Shown here piece after piece: positions 16,809-24,757 of a stretch of 64,000 nucleotides of DNA. Source of the stretch: Haloplanus salinus (GTDB taxonomy: Archaea > Halobacteriota > Halobacteria > Halobacteriales > Haloferacaceae); assembly GCF_003336245.1 (NCBI RefSeq), contig NZ_QPHM01000001.1:1426001-1490000 (forward strand), in the 5' to 3' direction. The notes under the pieces are model-generated. The model had not been told where the DNA came from. It searched no databases and saw nothing but the letters and a program-made list of their open reading frames with translations. The translations under genes were made by a program, and so were the position numbers. The stretch's first letter is position 1. Each line of letters starts with the position of its first letter.

Positions 16809-17069
16809 TCACGCCTCGTCGCTCGCGGCCAGCCGCGCCGCGACGTGTCGGTCCACGTTGTAAAACAGGACGCCGACGGTCAGCAGCGTCGTCCCGAAGA
16901 AAACGACGAAGCGTGGCGGACCGCTCGTCGTGCTCGCGAGTGCGGCCCCGACGAAGCCGACGAGCGTCAGTTCGACCCACGCCACGACGATCCGCGACAG
17001 GAGCCGCGTGTCGGGGCGTGGGCCGGTGGGTGCCGCGGCCGTCCCGGCGTCCGCGCCGTCGGTCGGCAC
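16809..17069 (-). CDS. Small membrane protein in the cydAB operon
   Basis: An 86-residue protein with two transmembrane segments, about residues 26-48 (RIVVAWVELTLVGFVGAALA) and 54-70 (FVVFFGTTLLTVGVLFY), ending in a basic/acidic tail. It begins 2 nt after the cydB stop, so it is the third gene of the operon. Its position recalls CydX/CydH-type accessory subunits, but it is longer than CydX and no homology is claimed. Confidence 0.65.
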   Translation of the reverse strand: MPTDGADAGTAAAPTGPRPDTRLLSRIVVAWVELTLVGFVGAALASTTSGPPRFVVFFGTTLLTVGVLFYNVDRHVAARLAASDEA

Positions 17070-17071
17070 GG

Positions 17072-18073
17072 TTAGTACGACTCCGTCGGCCGTACCGGCC
17101 CACTGAACGCGCTGTACAGGACGACGAAGTACGTCACGACGAGCGGCAACAGGAACGCCGAGGCGACCGACATGATGTTCAACGCGAGGGGGGCGACGAT
17201 GGCCTCGGAGACCGACAGCCCCGTGCCCGGGTCGACGAGCGGGAAGAGTAGGAACGCGACGACGGCGACGAGCCCGTATGTCAACAGCCCGCTCGCCACG
17301 AGGGCGAGCAGGTCACGGTCGGTTCGGAGCGCGGCCACGTAGCCGACGCCGAGGCCGACCGACGTGGCGACCAGCGCGAGCACCGCCGGCGCCGTCACGG
17401 CCGCCGCGAGCCGCGGCGTCGACAGGGACAGCAGGCCGAGCGTCACGACGACCAGCCCGAGATAGGCGACGAGGGCGCGCTCGCCCGCCCGGCGGACGCC
17501 CTCGCGCAGCGACCCGGCCGTTTTCACCCGTAGGAAGGCGGCCCCGGAGACGACGGTGAGCGCGACGAGCGTCGAGCCGACGGCGACGCCTACGGGAGTG
17601 AGGAGCGCACCGGACCCCGTGAGCCAATTCGCGGTGAACACGCCGAGCAGGAAGGGCGTGAGGACGCTCCCGACGACGAACGACCGCCCCCACCACCGCT
17701 GCCACGCGGCGTCGTGGCGCTGTTCGTACATCTCGGGAGCCAACCCCCGCAGGATGAGCGCGGCGAGCACGCCGAACAGGAGCAGGTAGTTCCGGCTGAA
17801 CAGGTTGGCGTACACGGCCGGGAACGCGGCGAACAGCGCCCCGCCGAAGACGACGAGCCACACCTCGTTGCCGTCCCAGAACGGTCCGATGGCCGCGAGG
17901 ATCGTCTCGCGCTCCTCGTCGTCCTCGCGGGTGGCAAAGAGCGCGCCGGCGCCGAAGTCGAACCCGTCCAGAAAGAGGAAGGTCCCGAGGATGGCGAACA
18001 CGAGCGCGAACCACAGCTCCGGGAGCGGCAGTCCGAACAGCGGCCCCGCGGCGAAGGCGCCGTAGTCAGTCAT
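17072..18073 (-). CDS. cydB: Cytochrome bd ubiquinol-type oxidase subunit II
   Basis: A 333-residue membrane protein with about eight to nine hydrophobic segments. The N-terminus has the CydB signature LPELWFALVFAILGTFLFLDGFDFGAGAL, containing the conserved GFDFG, followed by GPFWDGNEVWLVVFGGALFAAFP. It overlaps cydA by 8 nt. Together with subunit I it forms a quinol oxidase of high oxygen affinity. In bacteria cytochrome bd is tolerant of NO, a link worth noting beside an NO synthase gene. Confidence 0.93.
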   Translation of the reverse strand: MTDYGAFAAGPLFGLPLPELWFALVFAILGTFLFLDGFDFGAGALFATREDDEERETILAAIGPFWDGNEVWLVVFGGALFAAFPAVYANLFSRNYLLLFGVLAALILRGLAPEMYEQRHDAAWQRWWGRSFVVGSVLTPFLLGVFTANWLTGSGALLTPVGVAVGSTLVALTVVSGAAFLRVKTAGSLREGVRRAGERALVAYLGLVVVTLGLLSLSTPRLAAAVTAPAVLALVATSVGLGVGYVAALRTDRDLLALVASGLLTYGLVAVVAFLLFPLVDPGTGLSVSEAIVAPLALNIMSVASAFLLPLVVTYFVVLYSAFSGPVRPTESY

Positions 18074-19493
18074 CGCCGGGCACCCCCGCTACCGGGTCGT
18101 CGGCCTCGGTCGCGAACGTCCGGAGTTCCTCGGCCCCGGGTGGACCAGCCCGGATGATCCGCGCGACGACGTAGCTGTAGAGCGCGAGCAGGCTCGCGTA
18201 CGCCAGGACGAACCCCGCGAGCGTGATCGTCGCTTCGGTCCCGGTCAGCCCGGGGGAGACGCCGTCGGCCGTCTTCAACACGCCCTGGACGACCCACGGC
18301 TGCCGGCCGACCTCGGTGACGACCCAGCCGAGTTCGACGGCGACGATCCCGAGGAGACTGGAGCCCATCAGCGCCTTGTGGAGCAGGCCGTCCTCGAGGA
18401 GTTCGCCGCGCCACCACCGGTAGCCACCCCAGAACGCGAGCAGGATGAACCAGAAGCCGAGGCCGACCATCGCCCGGAACGACCAGAAGACGATAGCGAC
18501 CGGGGGTGCCTCGGTGTCGAAGTCGTTCAACCCGCGTATGGTGGCCTGTGGATCACCCCCGCTAGCGAGCCAGGACGCCCCGCCGGGGATACCGAGGCCG
18601 AACAGTTCCCTCGCGCGTGGGTTCGTGATATCGTCGAGGCTCGTGGGGAAGGCGACGAGATACTCCGGCACGTACGAATCGGTCTCCCAGACGGCCTCCA
18701 TCGCGGCGAACTTCTGTGGCTGCGTCTCGTGGACGTGCCGGGCGTACATGTCGCCGTGCAACACCTGCAACGGCGCGGTGATGAGGAGGGCGACGATCGC
18801 GATCTTCAGCGTCTTCTCCCAGAAGTCGACCTCCTGGACCGAGTAGCCCCAGACGTAGTGCTTGAAGATGTGGTACGCCGCGACCCCGGCCATGAAGAGC
18901 GCGACCGACTCGACCGCGGCGTTCTGCATGTGGACGTACATGAACATGAACCGCGGGTTCAGGTACGCGGCGATGGGGTCGGTGAGGTGAACGACCGTCT
19001 GCCCGCCGCGCTCGACGAGTTCGTACCCGCGCGGGAGCTGCATCCACGAGTTCGCGATGAGAATCCAGACCGCGGAGAGCCACGTGCCCGCGGCGACGGC
19101 GAGACTGGAGACGAAGTACAACCGATCGGAGACGCGCTCGCGCCCGAACACGAAGATGCCCAGGAACGTCGCCTCGAGCATGAACGCCATCATCCCCTCG
19201 GTCGCCAGCGGACCACCGAACAACTCCCCCGCGAACGTCGAGAAGGCGGCGAAGTTGGTGCCGAACTCGAACTCGAGGACGATGCCCGTCACCGTCCCGA
19301 CGACGAAGCTGACGGCAAAGATCTTCGTCCAGAACCGCCTGAGCTGTTCGTATACGGCCTCGCCTCCGCGCACTTCCCTCCACGTGAAGTAAACGAGGAA
19401 GGGCGCGAGGCCCATGCTCATCACGGGGAAGATGATGTGAACGATGGTAGTGAGCGCAAACTGTACCCGACTTGCGATGACTGGATCGACCAT
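18066..19493 (-). CDS. cydA: Cytochrome bd ubiquinol-type oxidase subunit I
   Basis: A 475-residue membrane subunit that binds hemes b558, b595 and d. Visible features are the N-terminal helix with heme-ligand His in TTIVHIIFPVMSMG, EFEFGTNFAAFS, the Q-loop region, the b558 His in VHMQNAAVESV, and the GRQPWVVQG motif that follows the Met ligand region. The Q-loop is short, consistent with a CIO-like or S-type oxidase. The ATG at 19493 follows AGGAGG; the longer frame to 19586 adds arginine-rich shadow. It is the first gene of the cydA-cydB-small protein operon. Confidence 0.93.
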   Translation of the reverse strand: MVDPVIASRVQFALTTIVHIIFPVMSMGLAPFLVYFTWREVRGGEAVYEQLRRFWTKIFAVSFVVGTVTGIVLEFEFGTNFAAFSTFAGELFGGPLATEGMMAFMLEATFLGIFVFGRERVSDRLYFVSSLAVAAGTWLSAVWILIANSWMQLPRGYELVERGGQTVVHLTDPIAAYLNPRFMFMYVHMQNAAVESVALFMAGVAAYHIFKHYVWGYSVQEVDFWEKTLKIAIVALLITAPLQVLHGDMYARHVHETQPQKFAAMEAVWETDSYVPEYLVAFPTSLDDITNPRARELFGLGIPGGASWLASGGDPQATIRGLNDFDTEAPPVAIVFWSFRAMVGLGFWFILLAFWGGYRWWRGELLEDGLLHKALMGSSLLGIVAVELGWVVTEVGRQPWVVQGVLKTADGVSPGLTGTEATITLAGFVLAYASLLALYSYVVARIIRAGPPGAEELRTFATEADDPVAGVPGDD

Positions 19494-19570
19494 GGTATGT
19501 GTCCTCCTGCGCGTCGCCCGTTCGGAATGCCGTTCATCCCTACGTACGGCGGCGACGAACCTCCCTTCTC

Positions 19571-19588
19571 GGTTGTCGTGGGACAACC
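19571..19588. promoter_or_regulatory. Dyad GGTTGTC-N4-GACAACC upstream of cydA
   Basis: Perfect 7-bp arms with a 4-nt spacer, about 78 nt upstream of the cydA start. It could be an operator or a hairpin. It includes TTGT and ACAA half-sites, but with shorter spacing than the shared operator. Confidence 0.35.
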
Positions 19589-19698
19589 CACGCTGCCCCC
19601 GGGAGTGCAGGCCGTTCGAGCCGGGGTCGTCGGTCTCCGGCCCGATTTAGGAACCTGGAATTATCGCACAATAGTACCGCCGACGCGCACCGGGACCC

Positions 19699-19855
19699 GT
19701 GCGCACCGCATTCGCCACGGACCTCTCGGACGCGAACGAAGCCGCCATCCGATCGCGACGTGTCCCGCGAACACTGGCGTCGCCTCGACCCGACACGAGG
19801 CCCTCCGGATCCGGCGCGAGGTGTTCGGGTCCGCGGGCCTCACGGCGGGACGGTG
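19699..19855 (+). pseudogene. Universal stress protein remnant (frameshifted, deleted)
   Basis: A GTG at 19699 opens with MRTAFATDLSDANEAAIRSR, which matches the N-terminus of haloarchaeal UspA-like proteins. Coding then shifts frame and continues as TCPANTGVAST...HEALRIRREVFGSAGLTAG to an in-frame TGA near 19853. This corresponds to the conserved start and the mid-domain ALERRRxxFExAG helix with everything between and after deleted. It lies in the 494-nt interval between cydA and the DUF2270 gene, which otherwise holds promoter elements only. Confidence 0.55.
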
Positions 19856-19937
19856 ATCCGACGGGGTCGAGACGCCCCGCTCGCGGCTGGACCCGCGCCC
19901 GGGCAGGCCGCCGACCCCCGGACTGTACCCTTTAGAG

Positions 19938-19958
19938 TATTGTACACGCTCAACATAC
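19938..19958. promoter_or_regulatory. Candidate operator, TATTGT-N9-ACATAC (copy 4)
   Basis: The left arm is exact and the right arm matches the ACAATA consensus at three to four positions, with the same 9-nt spacer. It ends 29 nt before the DUF2270 gene ATG, in an AT-rich promoter patch. Confidence 0.5.
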
Positions 19959-19987
19959 TTTTTGTGTCGGCGTCAGTATGCGGTGAT

Positions 19988-20713
19988 ATGACTTCGAGCG
20001 GTGACCGTGCCGACGACGCCTCGAAAGCCGGGGGGGCCGGCGACGACCCTCCGGACGCGCGCGTCGGTACGGGGCTTCTCGACGTCGAGATGGGCCCGAG
20101 TTCGGCGCTCGCGCATCTCTACCGCGGCGAACTCCACCGCATGAAACTGTGGCGCGAGCGCCTCGATCGGACCACCAACTGGGCGGTCCTGCTGATGGCA
20201 GCGATCCTGACGTGGGCGTTCTCGACCGAGTCGAACCCACACTACGTCATTCTCATCGGTAACGCCGCGGTCGGGTTGTTTCTCAGCATCGAGGCGCACC
20301 GGTATCGCGCGTACGACATCTGGCGGAGTCGGATCCGCTCGCTCCAGCAAAACGTCTGGGCGCCCGGTCTCGATCCGGACCGGCCCCTTGAGGATCGGCA
20401 GTGGCGCCGGAAACTGGCCTCTGACTATGCGCGCCCGACGCTCAAAATCACGATGGAGGAGGCCATTGCCCATCGACTCCGCCGGGTGTACCTCCCGCTT
20501 TTCGTCATTCTGAACGGGGCGTGGCTGTTGCGCGTTACGGCGTTTGCAGGCGAGGCGTGGCCCGCGAGTGCGCGGGTCGGCATCGTCTCGGGAGCGGTCG
20601 TCACGGGCCTCGTTGGACTCCTCATGCTCGGTGCGATTTTCGTCGGTCTCCGTCCCCGGGTGTGGCACGCGAGCGACGAACTGCGCGAGAAACAACTCCG
20701 GCGAAATAACTGA
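19988..20713 (+). CDS. DUF2270 family membrane protein
   Basis: A 241-residue protein matching DUF2270. After an acidic N-terminus come EMGPSSALAHLYRGELHRMKLWRERLDRTTNWA, then paired transmembrane spans (about 70-86 and 92-110), a cytoplasmic block IEAHRYRAYDIWRSRIRSLQQNVWAPGL with KITMEEAIAHRLRRVYLP, and two C-terminal spans (about 170-186 and 198-222). The family function is unknown. The ATG at 19988 is preceded by the shared operator, which ties it to the DUF1684 and flavoprotein genes. The longer frame to 19499 runs through the Usp remnant and is not used. Confidence 0.85.
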   Translation: MTSSGDRADDASKAGGAGDDPPDARVGTGLLDVEMGPSSALAHLYRGELHRMKLWRERLDRTTNWAVLLMAAILTWAFSTESNPHYVILIGNAAVGLFLSIEAHRYRAYDIWRSRIRSLQQNVWAPGLDPDRPLEDRQWRRKLASDYARPTLKITMEEAIAHRLRRVYLPLFVILNGAWLLRVTAFAGEAWPASARVGIVSGAVVTGLVGLLMLGAIFVGLRPRVWHASDELREKQLRRNN

Positions 20714-21008
20714 CCTGCTTCCTCGCCGGGACTGCACGTGACGCGCACCCGGTCGGCGTTCCGAACGGCCGCGCGTTCCCCTCGTCACATGCGACGACAC
20801 ACTTCGGATTTCGGAACCACATTCGTCTCAGGACAAGATCGATCCGATGTACGGGCTCGCGCGACGTCCCGCGCACGCAAGCACCGTCCATCGCCCGAAA
20901 CGACGTGCCGAGATGTAGTCACGGCGGGGCACACGTTTCGGAACGTGCCACCCGTGGGGCGCGGCCCTCGGTTTCAAGTGTGTCAACGCCTAACAGGAAC
21001 GTGGGCCA
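20714..21008. other. Intergenic region, nothing recognised
   Basis: About 295 nt of GC-rich sequence with shadow ORFs only. No RNA gene, repeat or promoter element stands out. Confidence 0.4.
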
Positions 21009-21131
21009 ATGCACGTGCCCAGCGTCCGCACGGACCGATCGGCGTTCGACCGCATCCGCGACGCTATCCTCAACCGCGAGGACCCGGACGACGAGAAACC
21101 GACGGGACCCGGCGCGCCGACGCCGGGTTGA
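21009..21131 (+). CDS. Possible 40-residue soluble peptide
   Basis: The short ORF reads MHVPSVRTDRSAFDRIRDAI then LNREDPDDEKPTGPGAPTPG. The acidic, Pro/Gly-rich end and the clean ATG make it plausible. No family is known, and chance cannot be excluded at this size. Confidence 0.3.
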   Translation: MHVPSVRTDRSAFDRIRDAILNREDPDDEKPTGPGAPTPG

Positions 21132-21170
21132 GCGCGGGGTCCCGTTCCGTCTCGTCGTTTCCCGCCCACC

Positions 21171-21368
21171 TCACCGCCCGTATCGAAGGTACGAGTACGC
21201 AAGAAAGCCGAGTACCGTCCCGGCGACGACGGCGAGGAGGAACCCGGGGGGTCCGACGACAGACCGAAGCGCGAGGCCGACGAGCACGCCGACGACGGCG
21301 CTCCCGACCACGACGAAGAAGCCGGTCTGCCAGTCCTCGATCAGGTCGACGACGGTTCGGTCGGCCAT
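21171..21368 (-). CDS. Small two-span membrane protein
   Basis: A 65-residue protein: a short amphipathic start (MADRTVVDLIEDWQTG) followed by two hydrophobic spans (about residues 17-35 and 42-60) and a basic C-terminus (YLRYGR). The frame extends to 21503, but that part belongs to the neighbouring decayed gene, so the ATG at 21368 was used. Function unknown. Confidence 0.55.
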   Translation of the reverse strand: MADRTVVDLIEDWQTGFFVVVGSAVVGVLVGLALRSVVGPPGFLLAVVAGTVLGFLAYSYLRYGR

Positions 21369-21399
21369 GGGCCGACTACCGTGCCCTGGGGCATAAACC

Positions 21400-21688
21400 T
21401 CAGTTCGAACTGCTCTGAGTCGGCAGCTTCGGGATGAGCCACGAGAGGAACGCGTCGGGGCTTCGGGCCTGGGTCCTGACGGTGCCCTCGCCGCTGAACG
21501 CACGGACCAGTCCTTCGCCGCTGAACAGCGTCGACTCGAGGCCGCCGACGACCGTCTTGCCGCCCCCGAACGTTTAGGCCGCCGGCGTAACTCACCGTCG
21601 CGCCGGCCTCGGCGCGCACCGATTCGCCGGGGTCGAGCGAGGGCGTGAGTTTGGCGTCCGACGGACGGTGAGTAATCTCGTGGTCCAT
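21400..21688 (-). pseudogene. Decayed TIGR00266/AIM24-family gene
   Basis: The ATG at 21688 starts MDHEITHRPSDAKLTPSLDP followed by GESVRAEAGATVSYAGGL, which is the N-terminus of TIGR00266 (AIM24-like) proteins. The downstream sequence then matches the family C-terminal half in another frame: FGGGKTVVGGLESTLFSGEG, LVRAFSGEGTVRTQARSPDAF, to a TGA at 21400. Intact members have about 220-250 residues, whereas this stretch has fewer than 100 codons. A large internal deletion and a frameshift near 21575 have removed the core. Confidence 0.7.
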
Positions 21689-21778
21689 ACGCGCCGTTCG
21701 ACCAGCTGACACATAGCTGTGGTGCCGGCCGGCACGCTCCCGTACCACTATGTCGCTCCAGCGTGATCCCTCACCAGC

Positions 21779-23032
21779 ATGCCGACGCCCTCCCGCCGCA
21801 CCGTCCTCGGCGCCATCGGTCTCGCCGCGACCGGCGGCGTCGCCGGCTGTCTCGACGCTCCCCGATCGACCCCCGGCCGCATCGACGACGACGGCCTCCC
21901 GGCGTCGGCCGTCGCCACGGCGTCGTTCCGGGGTGGTCTCCCCCGCCGCGGCGTCGCCCCCGACGCGACGGTGCCCGACGAGCCACGGATCGCGTGGACC
22001 ATCCGCGACGTGAACACGGGTGACCACACGGCGGCGAAGGCGAGTCCCGTGGCGACGCCCGACGGCGACGTCGTGGTCCCCGGCGACACCGGCGAGGTGC
22101 GACGGGTGACGCCGGGCGGCGACGTCGTCTGGACCGCCGTCGTCGAGGAGTCGACGCGGGGCATCCACGGCACGCCGACCGTCGCCAACGGGACGGTCTA
22201 CGTCGGCGCCTACGACGGCGCGCTCTACGCGCTCGACCTCGATACGGGCGAGCGGTTCTGGCGGCGGACGCTCGGCGACGCCATCGGGTCCAGCCCGGGC
22301 TATCACGACGGTGTCGTCTACATCGCGGTGGAGTACTACGAGCCCAGCGGCGCGATGTTCGGCGTCGACGCCGTCACCGGCGAGGTGGTCTGGGAGGACC
22401 GCCGGCCGACGGACCATCCACACTCGACCTGTGCGATCGACCGCGACGCCGGTCGACTCGTGGTCGGCTCGAACGACGGCCGCCTGTACGCGTGGACGTA
22501 TCCCGACCTGAGGTTCGCGTGGTCCTTCGAGACCGGCGACGCGATCAAGGGACCCATCGCAGCCGCCGACGGGAGCGCCTTTTTCGGCTCGTGGGACGGA
22601 CGCGTCTACCGGGTCGCACTCGACGACGGGACCGAGGAGTGGGCCGTGGAGACGGGGGAGATGGTGATGTCCGGGCCGGCGGTCGAGGCGGCGACCGGCA
22701 CCGTCTACGTCGGGGGCCACGACTCGCGGCTTCGCGCGCTCGACGCCGCATCGGGGGACGCGACGTGGACGTTCGACGCCGGCGGGTGGCTCATCGGTTG
22801 TCCGACCGTCGCCGGCGACGCCGTCCTCGTCGGCTCCTACGACCGGCACTGTTACGCGCTGGAGAAACGGACCGGCGAGGAGCGCTGGGCGGTCGCGGGC
22901 GTCGGCGACGTGACCAGCGCGCCGACGGTCCTCGACGGCGCCGTCTACTTCACCGACCGGGCGTCCGCGGCGCACCTCGACGGCGACGACGGACCGACCG
23001 GCGGGCTGTACAAGGTCGTCGAAGGCGGGTGA
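21779..23032 (+). CDS. PQQ-repeat beta-propeller lipoprotein
   Basis: A 417-residue exported protein. The N-terminus is SRRTVLGAIG with a lipobox VAGC (Cys24), so Tat export and lipid anchoring are expected. The rest is a series of about seven beta-propeller blades with the PQQ-like pattern, for example GTVYVGAYDGALYALDLDTG, GRLVVGSNDGRLYAW, AAATGTVYVGGHDSRLRALD and SYDRHCYALEKRTGEERW. Haloarchaea have many such proteins, mostly of unknown role; electron transfer or protein scaffolding is possible. Binding of PQQ itself is not established. Confidence 0.85.
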   Translation: MPTPSRRTVLGAIGLAATGGVAGCLDAPRSTPGRIDDDGLPASAVATASFRGGLPRRGVAPDATVPDEPRIAWTIRDVNTGDHTAAKASPVATPDGDVVVPGDTGEVRRVTPGGDVVWTAVVEESTRGIHGTPTVANGTVYVGAYDGALYALDLDTGERFWRRTLGDAIGSSPGYHDGVVYIAVEYYEPSGAMFGVDAVTGEVVWEDRRPTDHPHSTCAIDRDAGRLVVGSNDGRLYAWTYPDLRFAWSFETGDAIKGPIAAADGSAFFGSWDGRVYRVALDDGTEEWAVETGEMVMSGPAVEAATGTVYVGGHDSRLRALDAASGDATWTFDAGGWLIGCPTVAGDAVLVGSYDRHCYALEKRTGEERWAVAGVGDVTSAPTVLDGAVYFTDRASAAHLDGDDGPTGGLYKVVEGG

Positions 23033-23091
23033 CGTGGGCGGGTCGTCGCCCCCGCACCCAGCGTTATCAACCCCGAGTCGCTAGCTCACGT

Positions 23092-24666
23092 GTGATATCC
23101 ACAGAGTCGGACGACCGACCGGCTGCGGTCCGTGATCGCGTCGACGGACTGGCCGACGCCGTGACGCTCGCGGCCGACGCCGAGGCGTTCGTCCCCGTCG
23201 AGGAGCCGTTCACCGGCGAGACCGTCGGCGAGGTTCCGGCGTGTACGGCGCGGGACGTGGACGTGGCCGTCGAGCGCGCTCGCGTGGCACAGGAACGCTG
23301 GGCCGGACGGTCGATCGAGGAGCGGGCCGACGTGATCCGCGACTACCACGACCGGGTGCTGGACGAGCGGGCGGCGTTGCTCGACCTCGTCCAACTCGAA
23401 ACCGGGAAGGCCCGCCGTCACGCCCACGAGGAACTGCTCGACGTGGCCGCCAACTGCCGACACTACGCCAACCGGGCCGTGGAGTACCTCGCCCCCGAAC
23501 GCCGTGCAGGGGCGCTTCCGCTCGTCACGCGGACGGAGACGCGCCGACACCCCGTCGGCGTCGTCGGTCTCATCTCGCCGTGGAACTACCCGTTGAACCT
23601 CGCGGTGTCGGACGCCATCCCGGCGCTGCTCGCCGGCAACGCCGTCGTGTTCAAACCGGACGAACACACCCCCTACGCCGTCCTGCGGGCGGTCGAACTG
23701 CTGACCGAGGCCGGTCTCCCGGCCGACCTCTGTCAGGTGGTCACCGGCCACGGGGACGCCGTCGGGTCGGCGCTGATCGACCGCGTCGACTACGTCGGGT
23801 TCACGGGGTCGACGGCGACGGGTCGGCGCGTGGCCGCCCGGGCCGGCCGGAACCTCGTCGACTGCTCGCTGGAGTTGGGCGGCAAGAACCCCGCCCTCGT
23901 CCTGCCCGGTGCCGACATCGACGCGGCCGCCGAGGGACTGGTCCACGGCTGTCTCGCCAACGCCGGTCAGCTGTGTCTCTCCATCGAGCGCATCTACGTT
24001 CACGAGGCGGTGTACGAGCCGTTCCTCGACGCGTTCGTCGACGCCGTGTCGGCGGTCGACCTCGGCGCCGGCTACGGGTGGGACGTGGAACTCGGCTCGT
24101 TGATCTCCGCGGCGCATCTCGAGGCGGTCGAGAGTCACGTCGCCGACGCCCGCGACCGCGGTGCGACGGTCCACACCGGCGGCTCGCCCCGCCCCGACGT
24201 GGCGCCCTACGCCTTCGAGCCGACGGTGCTGACCGGCGTGACCGACGACATGGCCGTCGGCTGCGAGGAGACGTTCGGTCCCGTCGTGAGCGTCCACGCC
24301 GTCGACTCGGTCGACGAGGCAGTGGCGCGGGCCAACGACTCCGACTACGGCCTGAACGCGAGCGTCTGGGCCGGGAGCGAGGAGCGCGGGATCGACGTGG
24401 CCGAACGGATCGAGTGTGGAACGGTCAACGTCGACGACCCTTACGCCGCCGCGTACGGCTCCCTCGACGCCCCGATGGGCGGCATGAAGGATTCGGGGAT
24501 CGGCCGCCGCCACGGTGCCGAGGGGATACACAAATACACCGAGGCCCAGACGGTCGCCGCACAGCGCGTCCCGCTGACGCCGCCCGACCGGGTGCCCTAC
24601 CGGCTCTACGCCGGCGTTCTCACCCGGACGATGCGGCTGTTGAAGCGACTCGACGGGTGGCGGTGA
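23092..24666 (+). CDS. NAD(P)-dependent aldehyde dehydrogenase (succinate-semialdehyde type)
   Basis: A 524-residue ALDH-superfamily enzyme. Motifs in order are SPWNYPLNLAVSDAIPALLAGNAVVFKPDEHTP (cofactor and Asn site), GFTGSTATGR, the general base Glu in LELGGKNPAL, the nucleophile Cys in NAGQLCLSIERI, and EETFGPVVSV. The DPYAAAYGSLDAPMGGMKDSGIGRRHG end segment fits succinate-semialdehyde dehydrogenases. A GTG at 23092 is used as start because the longer frame upstream overlaps the lipoprotein gene. The C-terminal 40 residues beyond the ALDH fold are basic. The substrate is not decided. Confidence 0.88.
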   Translation: MISTESDDRPAAVRDRVDGLADAVTLAADAEAFVPVEEPFTGETVGEVPACTARDVDVAVERARVAQERWAGRSIEERADVIRDYHDRVLDERAALLDLVQLETGKARRHAHEELLDVAANCRHYANRAVEYLAPERRAGALPLVTRTETRRHPVGVVGLISPWNYPLNLAVSDAIPALLAGNAVVFKPDEHTPYAVLRAVELLTEAGLPADLCQVVTGHGDAVGSALIDRVDYVGFTGSTATGRRVAARAGRNLVDCSLELGGKNPALVLPGADIDAAAEGLVHGCLANAGQLCLSIERIYVHEAVYEPFLDAFVDAVSAVDLGAGYGWDVELGSLISAAHLEAVESHVADARDRGATVHTGGSPRPDVAPYAFEPTVLTGVTDDMAVGCEETFGPVVSVHAVDSVDEAVARANDSDYGLNASVWAGSEERGIDVAERIECGTVNVDDPYAAAYGSLDAPMGGMKDSGIGRRHGAEGIHKYTEAQTVAAQRVPLTPPDRVPYRLYAGVLTRTMRLLKRLDGWR

Positions 24667-24757
24667 CGGTCGGTCCGTGCGACCGGCACCGCGCCGCCAC
24701 GCCCCCGTCGGCCGCCCGGACGGAGGGCCTAAGGGTCCGACGGGTCTACCACCTCCA

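Noticed and set aside
9046-21700. Integrative element inserted at tRNA-Gln
   Set aside because: The region right of the tRNA is accessory-looking, but I found no integrase, no transposase and no repeat of the tRNA 3' end that could be the other attachment site.
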